A DNA stretch of 64,000 nucleotides from Morchella semilibera. Its lineage: Eukaryota; Ascomycota; Pezizomycetes; Pezizales; Morchellaceae. The notes below the pieces were generated by a model. The model worked only from the letters and a program-made list of their open reading frames with translations, did not search any database and had not been told where the DNA came from. The stretch lies in assembly GCA_009192285.1 (NCBI GenBank), contig CM018607.1:496001-560000 (forward strand), in the 5' to 3' direction. This document shows, in pieces, positions 23,736 through 35,566 of the stretch. How positions within the stretch are numbered: the stretch's first letter is position 1; every line of letters begins with the position of its first letter. Position numbers and translations under genes: made by a program.

Positions 23736-24500
23736 CAGTACCAAAAAACGGGTAGGGATAGCGACCGTAGTGCTACCGGAGTGATACTTATTTAGGTGGA
23801 GTACGGTAGTCCGATGAATGCCGCATCATTTCTGCTTTCTTGACAAAATAAATTGCGAGCACTATAGTATTGAGGGCGGACTGCGCTTTGCGCGACATAC
23901 CGTATTTTTCAGGAATGTGGCTGTGATATGGTGGTGCTATTTCTTTTGGCGGAAGGCGCATTGGAAAAAATAGGGTATGGCTGGGGTATCGCTCCTGCAT
24001 TGTGGCAGAATTAATTATGCTGAGAATACTGTAGCAATACCGCTCCACTACCGCATTGTGTGGGGCGCGCACTCTGTACAAGAGGGTAACTGTACGGTGT
24101 GCACATGGTTGTACACCTAAAATGATTTTTGGCAGAATACGGCACGGCTACAGGCAAAACAAGAGTGCGTACTCGATCGAGTATGGTCGCGCTACCCGAT
24201 TTGTCAAAAAGATATTTAGCGCTCCATACAGTATGGCTACTGTATTCCTTACATTGCGTATTGGAAGATCACTCGTTCTACTATGGTAGTGGTACCGTTT
24301 TTTGAGGTTAAGAAGAGCCTTTTGAATATCGTACCACTACCTGATCACTTTAATTTTGGTGGGAATTCCGTATCCCTACTAGATTGCTACTTTATTGTAT
24401 TTACTGGTAGTTTGTTTGTCACGGTCGCATTTTTGTGGTTGCTTTTAATATTTCCGAAAATCATATTTTTTTGTTATTATTATTATTATTAAATCTATTA
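23736..24500. repeat. Left subterminal repeat region of the 8.8-kb element
   Basis: Many short variants of TAGTGCTACC, GGTGGTGCTA, AGCAATACCGC, CCACTACCGC and GTAGTGGTACCG occur in both orientations. Matching motifs occupy the last 400 bases of the element at the right. The frame at 24283-24492 ending in a Tyr run is not supported as a gene. Confidence 0.65.
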
Positions 24501-25736
24501 CTACAAATACATTTATAGTTGCAGTTCTAAGCAGAAAACAAGATGCGGAAGGGAAGTGGAGGGTTGCGGTAATGCGCGCGCGAATGTGTGCTATCTAAAT
24601 CTGTTAGCGAGTGTGGTAAGGAAGGAAACTGGAGACTTACATGTACATAAAGAGAGACTACAGTGCTGGTATTGTACAGTATATTATCGGTATCGTATGT
24701 AGTATTGTAAAGTACATGTAGATCGCTATTGCAACTGAGAAAGATCTGTTAGCGAAAGCGGCAAAAAAAGACCACAAGAGACTCACATGATTTTACTATA
24801 TCGTGGCGTGAGTGGATGTATCTGTTGCGTGTATGATTTATTAGTGAGATAGAAGAACGAAACGAATATATGATGGGCTAGACTTACACGAGCTGTGCGT
24901 TTTCTCTTGTGTGGTTGGGAATACCTGCGAGGGTTAGCAAACTTGTTGGTTAGGCATGAGATGTGTGGATACGTGTACTTGCAAGAACCTGGATCTCTTT
25001 GATACGAACATGGAACCTATGAACACGGTTAATTAGCAATTGGAGTACATGTACATGATAGAGTGGAGTAATTCGTGGGGATATGTGGCACCCTATTGTA
25101 GTGTTCGTGGGCATGTTTTGGAAGAGGAGCATACAATGGTACTGTAGTGTGCGAGAGGATTAAATAGGTGGGAAGGTGGGACTGTTATTTTTAGGTCATG
25201 GTCTTGGCAGCGCACAAATCCAATAGAACGCGGATTAAGGACTGCGTTCGCTTCGAGCCCGCAGGCCCGAAACGAAACGAAACATTTCTCGGCGCATGAA
25301 ATAAACGTTTCTCGGCGCTACTTTTCTTCCATGCTATCTGCCTGTATTATACAGAATTTTTAAAGATACAAATAAAAATCTAGGACGCCAATATTGTAAT
25401 GAACTAAAAAAAAAACACTACTGTTATGAATACAAGTTTGTGTCTGTCGCGCTATTGTTGAAATTCATCATGTTTTGTCATTGGAACACCGACAACTCCG
25501 TGCCCTGTGAAAAAAAAAGGTATATGTGCAATGTATGTAAAAAAAAAAAGATATGTGCAGTATTGTATGTAAAAGAAAAATAGGAGTATGTGCATGTATG
25601 TAAAAAAAAAATACAGTATTGTAGGGATATGTGATGTACCTGTATGTAAAAGAAAAATACGGTATTGTATTGTAGGGTTATGTGAAGGAAACATTATTGT
25701 ATAAGTGATTGAAAGAGGAAGGTTGCATGCCTACAT
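24501..25736. other. Element interior without genes
   Basis: Imperfect direct repeats containing AAATCTGTTAGCGA (24599 and 24746) and TACATGTA palindromes (24638, 24713, 25046) lie here. TTTCTCGGCG occurs twice near 25285-25315 and again near the right end at 32203. Confidence 0.5.
25505..25690 (+). repeat. Tandem repeat of about 40 bases, TGTATGTAAAAGAAAAATA
   Basis: About four to five imperfect units combine a poly-A tract with TATGTGCAGTATTGTATGTA or a variant of it. The array lies just downstream of the accessory gene's stop and may form part of its 3' region. Confidence 0.75.
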
Positions 25737-27474
25737 TTATTCCTCCTCTAGTAATTGAGTACCGTTAATTTGCGAAAGTGGCGACGAAGGTTGATCCTGA
25801 GTTCTAGCGCCTGCGTCGTCTTCCGATTCTGGATCTTCGTCTTCCGGATCGGAAATGTCCAACAAAATCGGTGCAAGGGGGGCAGGAGTAGAGGGTGCGG
25901 TTGATGCAGAGGTAGATGCGGCCTGTCTGTCCCTATTCATTCGTCTCCTCTGGGCGGTTGGGGCAGCTACCTCTTCCTCGGGAGCATCATCATCATCTAT
26001 TTCGGCATCTTCTTCGAAAATGGTAAATGTGGGGTCGAGTGCGTCGATATTTGTTGGCCTATCTCGCTTGCTCGCCCTGACCTTTGTCTGTGGTTTCTGA
26101 GGAAGTAGAACGAGAATGTCGGTTGTATAATCATGGAATGACTTATGACGCCCGATGAGACGCATTCGCTCTCTACCATCTGCTTTTGATAGCTTAGCGG
26201 GCCAATGACGGTATGTGTGACTGTATCTAAAATTTTGTATAATGTTAGACTCAGGTTAAATTCGGTTATATGGATATTGGGGTTTCTACACGTACATAAG
26301 ACTATATGTCCAAATAGTTTTATATAGCTGGAATGCTTTCGGGTTGTCAAGGACCTTAGCCCAGTTTACTATAGCCGTGGTTGTCCCCATGAGACGATAC
26401 AGCAGCTGATATTGAAACAGCTTACCATATGCTTCACGGAGGTCGTTGGGGCGAAGACGTGCTAGCCCCACTTGTTCATCCTCGAGCTCACTCTGGAGCA
26501 GATCCACCTCGTTTGCGTAGTTGAAAAACCAATTCTTGCGCCACTCTTGTACACGACTATATGCTTTCTTATATGCATTAGAGAAACGATCTGCTCGTCT
26601 ACCTAAAGCGGAATCGATGAACCCGGGAATGGCAGCATCAGTCCAGCTAAGGAAACGTGCGAATTCCAGTCGACATGTAAATATGAGGGCATTCCATGTT
26701 TGTCCCCCGTCTTCGAATTCGCCTCTGAGATGTGTGCTGTCGTATGAACGTTTGTTACGTCGATTATATATTGCGGTATTCAATATGTCTTGGACCTCCT
26801 CCGGAGAGAGACTTGTCGGGACCTATAGACACTAGTACCTCTAGTGGTGACAAAATTGTGTTGTATGTGATGGGGGCTCATACCTTAACCTGTAACTCTA
26901 TAATATGTTGCTCTTCATCCTCATCTCCCTCCTCTTCTATCACTAATGGTTGGCGATCTCTATGATCTGAACGTAACAAAGAGGCAAATTCTACCCCATT
27001 GCCAAATTGTTCGTTAAAAACCTCATCCCCTGCAGTTTGAGCTCGGTTTGGCCGTGGCAGCTGACTCTCACGACGGTCTATTGGCCTTGGAACCCGACGC
27101 TCTTGTGCCCGCCGCTCACGCTCTCTTGAAGATATAACAGTGTCGCGGTCTCTTGAGTGATCCGCTGAAACAAGAGGCTCTCTCCCGGTCAGTCGTTCTA
27201 TAGAGTGCGACCGCTCTCGCCTATTATGTTGTGAGGCTGATGCAGCGGCCACGCGTGATTGAGACTCTTGAGACCGACCTATAGTCGCCTGTGAAAAATC
27301 GAACGAATTCGGAGAGTCATTAGAATAAATTGGGATATTTGTGGTACGGCGAGGAGTAGGAGTTTCGGGGGAATAAGCGATGCTTGCCTGTGTAGTGTTA
27401 CGATTAGCTCTGTTTGAGGGGGTTAGCCCAGCACGTCTATTGGGAGTTGCCCTAGGTAAATGAGATTGGCTCAT
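25737..27474 (-). CDS. Transposon accessory protein (535 aa, three exons)
   Basis: The exons are 27474-26884, 26822-26296 and 26226-25737; introns of 61 and 69 bases have GTATGA and GTACGT donors and AG acceptors in matching phases. The joined frame is 1,608 bases without a stop. Residues 1-190 (MSQSHLPRATPNRRAG onward) are Ser/Arg/Thr-rich and probably disordered. Residues about 198-400 form a compact helical domain with many aromatic residues (EWRKNWFFNYANEVDLL, LFQYQLLYRLMGTTTAIVNW). The C-terminal third is acidic and Pro/Ser-rich, with ILLDISDPEDEDPESEDD, which fits a SUMO-interacting motif. The gene converges away from the transposase within one element. By position it is a second transposon protein comparable to the DNA-binding subunit of CACTA elements, but I recognise no homologous domain, so that role is inference. 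Confidence 0.7.
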
Positions 27475-27771
27475 GATTGTGATGGATGGGTTAGTTGATC
27501 GATTGGAACTATGATCGATTGGAACTATGGATTTAACCTCGAGTGATAGGAAGTGCAGTTGTGGAGAAAAAAAAGGTTGTCTTGGCAAATTGATATACAG
27601 GGGCAAGGGTCTTCTCATGTGATACATGTGCGCTACGCGAGAATTGTTTTTTAGATTGGTACAGACAGGTACATGATTTGTATTAACTCTGATGCTTCCA
27701 CTGAACCTCAAATTTATCGCTGTCCTCCATTAGTTCCAGACGCGATAATTTTTTAACTGCCCTCCGGTGAG

Positions 27772-28163
27772 CTACAATTCAACCGGTTCGATAACCCCCC
27801 ATTCCATTCCACCCTTCCAACACTCCACTCCCAACCAATCAAAAGCCTCTGCATCTTTAATCATTCCGACGAGCTTATGCCCAATGGCAAGAAGCTCTAG
27901 CATGGGCCCGTTATGAATGACCCTGACCCACCCGCTGGGGCTATCACGTCTAATAAGCTGGACACCAGTAACCGGATGATCGGGGGTGGAATTGGTGCCA
28001 GGTGCAGTCTTCAACCAATACCATTGATTAATGATAGGAGGAGTTCCGTTGAACAAGTCTCCACCGACATCTACCGCAGAGTGTTAGTTTATAAATTTGA
28101 AAGATATACACTGTAGCCATCCTCACAGATAAAGTCAGCTTCGCCCATCTTGATGTATGTCAT
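27772..28163 (-). CDS. Third element gene, 116-aa protein of unknown function
   Basis: Exon 1 (28163-28112) encodes MTYIKMGEADFICEDGY. It joins exon 2 (28070-27772) across a 41-base intron with GTGTAT donor and TAG acceptor in phase. The protein contains WYWLK and ends FDWLGVECWKGGMEWGVIEP. The Trp-rich, mixed-charge sequence without signal peptide or membrane segment suggests a small globular domain. It lies between the accessory gene and the transposase gene and starts only about 230 bases from the transposase start in the opposite direction, so the two may share a promoter region. Its function is unknown. Confidence 0.6.
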
Positions 28164-28389
28164 GGTATATAGTAGTCAAAGGGATCTTCGATGTGTTTGG
28201 TTGAAGATGGATTAGTGGGGTGTTAGGAGATGGATTAGTGGGGTGTTAGTGGGGTGTTATGTGAGGTACCAGAGCTTGAGCTCGGGAGCTCAGTTGCGCT
28301 TCCCTGCCCATTTGATTACTAATCGTGATAACCTCCGAGAACCTTTGAACGCGACCAAAATTACCACAACCATCAGTTTCAACAGCAAC
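28164..28389. promoter_or_regulatory. Shared upstream region between divergent transposon genes
   Basis: This 226-base space separates the divergent starts of the 116-aa gene and the transposase gene. It holds a tandem repeat, GATGGATTAGTGGGGTGTTA, present twice at 28206-28250, followed by a third partial TGGGGTGTTA. I infer a bidirectional promoter from layout only. Confidence 0.4.
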
Positions 28390-31300
28390 ATGAAGCGACG
28401 TGGGCTCCCAATAATTCCGGCGCAAATTAAACGCGTCAACCGGCATGTAGTCTCATCATGTGTGTATTGTCATCTATGTTTTATGCGCATATATTTCAAT
28501 TTATATCATTGACTCTTCATAGTTGAGAACAGTGCCTATCAAGGCTCAGCCGTATCATTCAATTGGGAAGAGGCCCCTGAAGTTGAACAAATGGACGAGG
28601 AAACGGTGATCGTTGAAGATGATATCGCACCATTCGAGGAAAGAGACAACGATATACGTCTCCGTCAACGGGAAATCAACTTGCTGGGTGTTGAATATGG
28701 AGATACTGACATGGTGGAAGGTGAAGAGGAAATATTGGAGGGCGGCGCGGCGGGCCCGGCGGTTTGTGGGAGGAACGAAACTATCGGCGGTGAACCTTTA
28801 GACGAATACGAGTTGGAGGAAGGTGGGGCGCCAGATGAGGCTGAAATGGGCATGGACCTACTAGTTGGCGACGAAGAATTACAAGACATATCGTTACCAA
28901 CAAATCTATCTACAATAACCGAGAATGGAGAAAGGGATATGGATGGATGTTCGGAAGAGTTCGTTGCAGATGGGCCATGCGATAAAAATACAGCTATTGA
29001 CGACTTCCACTTGGCGCTCATGATATTTGTCACTGCGGCGGATCTCTCAACCTCTATGTACGAAGCTCTGACCGAGGTGTTGGCATTGGCGTCGACGGAG
29101 AGTGTAAAAAGTCTCCCGAAAAGTCTGAAGACACTCAGAGAAAGATGCCGTCAAACGTTCCCTATCTCACCAATAAAAGCACGCCCCGTTGAGATCAACC
29201 TTGCAGTAGCACCTCCCAAATCATCCACCCCCCGCATGGCATATTATTTTGATGTCTCCCATTACTGCAAAATTTGGCTGAGCAACCCACGTATCATGTC
29301 ACGGCTGCACACGGGTTTTGGTAGGATTGTGGAGTCACCAACTGAGTTGTGGCATGGTGATGCTTGGATGGAGAGTGTACGATCCACATCAGGCGAATTT
29401 GCCCGCATACGAGATGGTACCACGGATGGAGTTGTGTTATTCCCATCAGACTGTGTTGAATTCATTGATGCGCAGGGCACGCCCGCAATGGGGCGAATTA
29501 AAGCTATCGGCCTCGATCTCCGGAATAAACAACACGAGGGAGGCGTAGTGTCTGCTATTATAAATCGTTTAGTACCAATTGGCGACCTACCAGATCACAT
29601 CAAAGAATGTATACATATAACGGCTCGAGACGATCGACTGGTAGGAAAAGCAAAGGAAGTTGATAAGATAATACATAAAACATTTCCTTCTGGACTATCA
29701 GAACTTGTATTATTCGAATCACGTGAGGTAATATCGTGCTCGGCGATATTATCTAGAATTTGGGTTTACTTCACTGACTACGAATCACCCGAATCACTCA
29801 AGGACAGCCTACTGCCATACCCACCAAAATATTATGTCCGTCACATAGTATATCAAGGACCTACTATTGGATTAGAGCAGTTTGGGCAGCCTAGAGCTCG
29901 GGTACGATGTGTTGCTAAACGACATAGAGTTATCGCCGAGACAGAACTTATCCAAATATCACGGGCCACTGTTTTGGCTAAATTGGTATCTGGCGGAGGT
30001 GCGCTCGATATTCACACCCAAAAAATCGTCTCCGTCCCATTCTCGGTATTTCTCGATGGGTTCGGATTATATCGAAATGCATACAAATCTCTGAAGGGAA
30101 TGTATGTAACACCGGCTGGTCTGGATGTTGATAGTCGGTCCCATCTATCAAACATGTTCGTGTTAATGATTGGACCGTTTGGTGCCACAGAATTATCCAT
30201 GGCAAATTGTTTGGCTGAAGATAGTCGGAAGATGGGCACATGTAATGGGGAACAGTTGACCCTGTTTACGGGCGAAAGAGTGACCGTGATCTCTTTCCCG
30301 TTGGTTTTCACTGGAGACCTACCACAGCAGAACATGAACTCTGGTAATAAGGCACATAACGCAGTATACGGATGTCGCTCTTGTTTCGTGGCAGACACTG
30401 GAAGAGGTGATCTGTTTCTAGATATTCATTCCACGGGGAGATACTGGGGCCCAACCAAGAGGTTGCTTGAATATACACGGTCACTGAAGAGTAAAAGTGC
30501 TCAGTCTGCGGCACAGCAGAAATATGGGCTAACAGCCGAAGGACCATACTTCGCCCAATGCTACACTATGCTAGATCCCCAGCGATCGAACCCCAATGAT
30601 CCTCTACACGCCGAGCTACGCCTATGCAAGTACTACGCAGAGGTGCTGATAGATGGAATCCTGTCGCCGGCGGGTATAATTGCATACCAAAAAGAATGGA
30701 GTGGCGTGAATGTACCGTTTAAATGGGGTCAACCACAGAATCCTGTTACTCATAAAGGGTCAATGGTATTCAGCGAACATGGTCGAATGGCAGTTATGAA
30801 CCCATTCGTGTTGATGCGGATGTTTTTAGATCAAGAAGGCGACAGTGGCGGCGGCGAAAACAAAAGAAAAGAGTTTCTCAAAGCAGGCGCCGAAGCGCGG
30901 ATGAAAGCTTCATTTAATGATGGAGAGGGTTTGTGTCCAGAGCGAAAAGTGCGCCTCCAGCTACTGCGTACATCTTTCGTTCTCGCTAAGATGGTGCACT
31001 TGGCTCTCAAGCGCTCTCTTAATCAAAAAGAAAGATATGACTTTGCAATAACAACAAAAGAGGTTAGTAAACCCCCTCCCACTAAATAATCAAATATTAA
31101 ATAGGGCAGATGCGCATTATGTTACGGAAGTTTTTTGCAGGGAGCGCTACGTCTAAAAGCGCAGGACACCAGAGGTACGCGAATGTGCCGAATATTCATA
31201 TAGGATTGCATTACCGCCAAGACATAGAAAATTTCGCGACAGTGTACAATGCTACCACGATGATGGGAGAACAGAAGCACAAAATATTCAAACAGCACGC

Positions 31301-32051
31301 CCAACACACCAACTCCAAAGAAAATGATCTTCAACTTCTAAGATCCGTTAATACGTCACAGACTATAAGGTTCATGCTTGACGGCACGTTTGATAGGTCC
31401 AATCCGGCAATAAGTCAACAACTACGCCGTGTCGTCACACTCTGTCCGAAGGTGAAAATGCGATATCTAGGACAAAGAGAGAATCTGGGTGCAGAGGAAC
31501 TAGTAGAAAAACCAGCAGAACATTCCGGTTTCAACCTTTCTGGCACCCTACTACGTTCAGCGAAAACGGGATGCGCCATACCTTTCAGTTCAGTCTCCCC
31601 AAAAGAAAGAGAAAGCGACCTCGAGCAAATACGTATTCAATATAAAGAGGAAGAAGGGGTTGCAATCGTGAGACAGATGCGGGCAAGAGTTCACTACTGG
31701 GGATATCTCACAGGCGAAGCAACCAGAAAGACCAGGGAATACGACGGGCAGCACATATATCACATAAAACCAGGGGGGTTTGTGAGACTAAGAGAAAACC
31801 CTTTCTCCTTCTACTTTGTGAAGAGGATCCTTACGGTTTCAGTGGGTACATATGTGAAGATCTACTTTGTACTTGATGTATTGAAGCGAGACGTCAAAAT
31901 GGAGACAGAAGCCGCCCCATACCCTGTTTTTACAATAAGTAACGACTCCTTGACTGTAAGTATACGCAGGATCGACCCCGTAGTGTTCCATTTCGTCACA
32001 AGATGTCCTGGTTCCTGGTGGTTTAATCCTTATGTTCCACATTTCATGTAA
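28390..32051 (+). CDS. Transposase-like protein of the 8.8-kb element (about 1,183 aa)
   Basis: My model has exons 28390-28459, 28523-31062 and 31110-32051, in phase throughout; a shorter alternative starts at ATG 28591 (1,137 aa). The first exon is the least certain. An acidic N-terminal region (many Glu/Asp) leads to the catalytic core, where FLDGFGLYRN places a conserved Asp at residue 489 of the short form and YGCRSCF supplies a C-x-x-C pair at 595-598. This block (FLDGFGLYRNAYKSLKGMY and the following PAGL) is a pattern I know from fungal CACTA/Plavaka-like transposase proteins. The distal exon ends with a region containing YHIKPGGFVRL. I cannot place the remaining catalytic acids with confidence. 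AATAAA follows the stop. Complete frames and splice sites suggest the gene could be expressed. Confidence 0.72.
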
Positions 32052-32552
32052 CTAATAAAATATACAATACGATGCTCTAATATGTGCGCAATACATGGTC
32101 TTATAAAGATTATAAAGGTGTACGATGTAGGGCGGTACCGCGGTACAGGCAGTTGGGTAAATGAGGTAGAGCTACCCCCTTAGCGAAAAAAAATATTTCT
32201 CGGCAATATAGCACTGGCGGAACAGCAGTATTGGTGGCAATACCATACCACTACCCGGTTAGCCACAATACCGCTTTGGCAAAACTTTGCATTGCAACCA
32301 CTTCGGTAGCGCTAGGGTATTCTAGCTAATGGGGCAGCACTACGACATCAACCGGGTAGCCCACACACACCGTATTTATCAACTAATGCGCTGTGCCTAG
32401 AAAACCGCAGCCCAACGGCATTTATCTAAAGACGCTTTAATTGCAAACTTTATTCACATGACTACGATACGGCCAAGAACACTGTAGCACTACCACACTT
32501 ACACTAATAAAATAGCACTACAGGTGTATCCTGTGCCCGTTTTTTGGTATTG
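32052..32552. repeat. Right subterminal region of the 8.8-kb element
   Basis: The segment carries AGCACTGGCGG, CACTACCCGGTTAGCC, CAATACCGC, GGTAGCGCTAGG and two copies of TAGCACTAC close to the end. These mirror motifs near the left end in the opposite orientation. Confidence 0.65.
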
Positions 32553-34857
32553 TAGTTTCCATTAATAACAATCCCAATCCGCCCGCCCTGCTTCTCATGG
32601 TTATATATATGTACATTATATTTCGGAAAACACCTAAGGACTTCCACTTTACAATCCAACCTCATCACGGAACAAGAGTAGTTGTTTTGAGCCTTTAAAA
32701 ATTGCTATTAATGTAACCGCAGGCTTCGTTTAGACCTTTGTCATCCACACAAGTAGAACCTGTCACAAGTATCATTGACCCTGTCACAACTACCGGATCA
32801 TCAATTGATCGCCTCACTAGCAAGAACAGGTCTGCACCTTTCATGATCGCGTCTCACCGGTTCATTTAGTTAGGGTTAGTTAGGGTTAATTAGGGTTAGT
32901 GTCAGCAGATGAACGGCGTTGTTTCTAGTGATATTAGTTACCATAGGGCCTGTAGCTTTAGCTGCGTCTATGACGGCACATAGGAAGACCATGGCCACTA
33001 CTCGCTGGCAATTACTTTTGTTATATATATGGTCCTTCGGTCCCAGGTGGTAGAGCTCCATAGGTCTTATAGATGGCCGCTATGCCCTGTAGGACCTCAG
33101 CCCTTGGTGTAGGACTGTGGCCCTTGGCACCTATAGGGGAGACTGTAGTCCCTGTCTTAACCTGATAGGACTATGATGCTCCGGGCAGCCGGACGTTCTG
33201 GTCCTACCCATGTACAAGGAGGACCGACTGCCCTTTTGAAGGTCCCGGGGGTCTCATCGGGCCCCTAAGAATTCGAACAGTAAATAAGCTTACTTACTTC
33301 ACACCTTGTAACAGAAACCGTGGGGTACCGGTAGTTCGGACCTATTATACCTCCAGGTACGGTTACCGCAAGATAGCGACAAAAAGCACCGTGATATTTA
33401 TCCTAAGCTTGATCGTCCGCCTTTGTTGTGATCCGATCGCGAGGGGTCTGTTCCGGCTCCGCCCAACCGTAAGCTACGGTGTGGCTTTTGGGGGCGGGGT
33501 TCTGTGCATGTTCTCGAGACCCCCCGGAGCGCAGGGGCAGGTGTACCAATTTAAAGCTCCCTGAAGTGTACGCCCTTACTATAGAGTATACAAGGAATTA
33601 ACCCTCGGTAGAGGTAGCAAACTAGGAGACACCGCGAGTTGTTGGGGCACCGCCGACAAGATGTTTAAATAGGCCCGGGGGGCTGAATATATATATAGGG
33701 GTATCTGTGATTAAAGTAAGGGCAACGGATTGTGGGACATATCTATTTTAGGTCCCTGGGCCCGGAAGGTATTTACATATCAAACAGCGTTTTAAAACCT
33801 ATGCAAGTCGACTGTCAACAGATTTTGCGGTACGACAGTAATGTCGTAATAAAACTGCCCCAACCTCTCCCCGCCCCATGGGATTTGTTTATCTCAGTCG
33901 GGTCGCCTGTAGCTAGCGTCAAGTCCATGCCTAATACTCCTACCCGGGGCTCTACTCGTACCTCATTGGTGAAGAGGTGGTCATTGTAGTAGTTGCGGGA
34001 CCCACCGACGAATAGAAGATGTAGGTTATCGGTACCATCATAGCGACCTGATACACTTATCGCCTAATTTACTCTTAGCAAGGTATTCGGATATGGGTAT
34101 AGTGAGGAGCTCACATCATCTGACATTCAAGTCCATGCATACTACATGTATCTCTTCTTTCCCGCCCTCCTCCTACTACATAGTATCTATTAGCCCGTCT
34201 GGGGGTGCGGCGACGGATGAACTGAGAGTGAGTAGCGCCCCGTTCCGCTGGTGGTACGGAGTTAGAGTGAAAGGGGGGGGGGGAGCTCCTTCTTGGATCT
34301 ATTTGAACGTTCAGCTGCGTGTCTCCCTAGCTAGATTTACCTCGATGATGTGTACGTGTTTTTTGTAAGCATCCTTTGAGTGTGAATCCTGGGTCTCCAT
34401 AGGACTTATTTCTGCTTATGACTGATGATGTCTGGTGTTGGTCGGCGTTGTGGTAGTTTAAGGATTAACCCTAACCCTTTATCTGAGAGTACATATAGGT
34501 CTCCGTCTTTCTTCGATGGTGGGGTGAGAAAATGCAGTAAAGAATATGACTCTGTAGCCCTGATCGAATACTGGCGATATTTCGCCCTGGTGCCAACCCT
34601 AACCCTCAACATTGGGGGTATTTTAACCATATTTTGGGGATGAAATTGCCGTAGGCTTATCATGACTGGCGCCATATGGAGCTTCATTTGATTAGTGTCA
34701 GACAGCTCAATTACAGATATCAAAGACCTTCCCAGTGCTGCAACTATCATTTCTACTAGCGTTATTGCTAACAACGGCTCCGGATTAATTAAGCTTCTCA
34801 GGGTCTGTTGTGCTCTATATAAATTTCTGGGTGGCCTCTCCGTGGTGTTAACGTATA
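32553..34857. other. 2.3-kb stretch without a supported gene
   Basis: Three near-copies of TTAGGGTTAG lie at 32866-32900. AACCCTAACCCT-type runs occur at 34465 and 34593, and TACATGTA at 34143. Open frames are short and without motif. Confidence 0.4.
32866..32902 (+). repeat. Interstitial telomere-like repeat
   Basis: TAGTTAGGGTTAGTTAGGG continues with TTAATTAGGGTTAG, giving three telomere-type units separated by one or two extra bases. Most filamentous fungi use TTAGGG at their telomeres. Confidence 0.75.
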
Positions 34858-35566
34858 CAGTACCAAAAAAGAGGCTGTTTTCGAGGCGGGTAAAATACAG
34901 TAGTTTTATAGTTATATAGAGATTACTGCAGTGGGGTAAATTCTAGAAACATTACTGTTGGTTATGGAAGGTAGCCTTTACTAGAGTGCAGCAGAGGTGA
35001 CGGATTACCACTTTTGTAGACTCCGGCATTTAAAAGACTGCCGTATTTCTACTGCCATAACACTAGTATTTATTTGGTATTGCTGTGACCCACTAGTCCC
35101 GTTGGGTCCCTGCCTTTGGGTATATACATGTATGTATCAGTCCATCATTTAAATAACCATACCATCAATGAACCATCAATGAACCATCCGAGTCAATGAA
35201 CTTCAGTACTCCCTTTAGCACTCCACACCCAACCGTTAGACTAAATCTCCAGAAATAAGATATTTACAGTCAATTTTAAATAGTATATCGCGAACATGCT
35301 AGTTTTAAGTTGTTTAGGTAACATTTAGATATAAGATAAGCTTTAGTAATACTAGATAAAAATAAATATAGTTAATTATAAACTGTTAGCTTCATTTCAA
35401 TCAGCATTAGTATGATTGTAGCACTAGTGCGGTATTCTTATGGCATTTTTTTCTATCCAGTAATAATATAGTTTAGTTTACATATTTATATGACTTTGCA
35501 TTCAAAATGAATGCGAATTTATTTCAAAAGCATGATACTACTGTCTGGCAGATGATACCGCTGTTA

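Larger units (their letters stand above)
23736..32552. mobile_element. 8.8-kb DNA transposon with CARTACC ends and TA flanks
   Basis: The left end CAGTACCAAAAAACGGG (23736) is matched in reverse complement at the right end (32552) by CAATACCAAAAAACGGG. In both ends, after 14 variable bases, GTAGTGCTA follows. TA flanks both ends. About 400 bases inside each end, short motifs such as GGTAGTGCTAC, GTAGTGGTA and GCGGTATTG recur, as transposase-binding subterminal repeats do. Between the ends lie a transposase-like gene (28390-32051, plus), an accessory gene (25737-27474, minus) and a 116-aa gene (27772-28163, minus). All have complete, splice-consistent frames, so the copy looks intact. The transposase resembles fungal CACTA/Plavaka-like proteins, but TA flanks and CAG ends are unusual for that group. 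Confidence 0.8.

Noticed and set aside
25452-25694. Phe/Tyr-rich frame of 80 codons on the minus strand
   Set aside because: It is the translation of the poly-A-containing tandem repeat inside the transposon.
28243-28512. 89-codon frame before the transposase taken as a separate gene
   Set aside because: Its 3' half fits better as the first exon of the transposase (28390-28459), and the rest overlaps the divergent promoter region.
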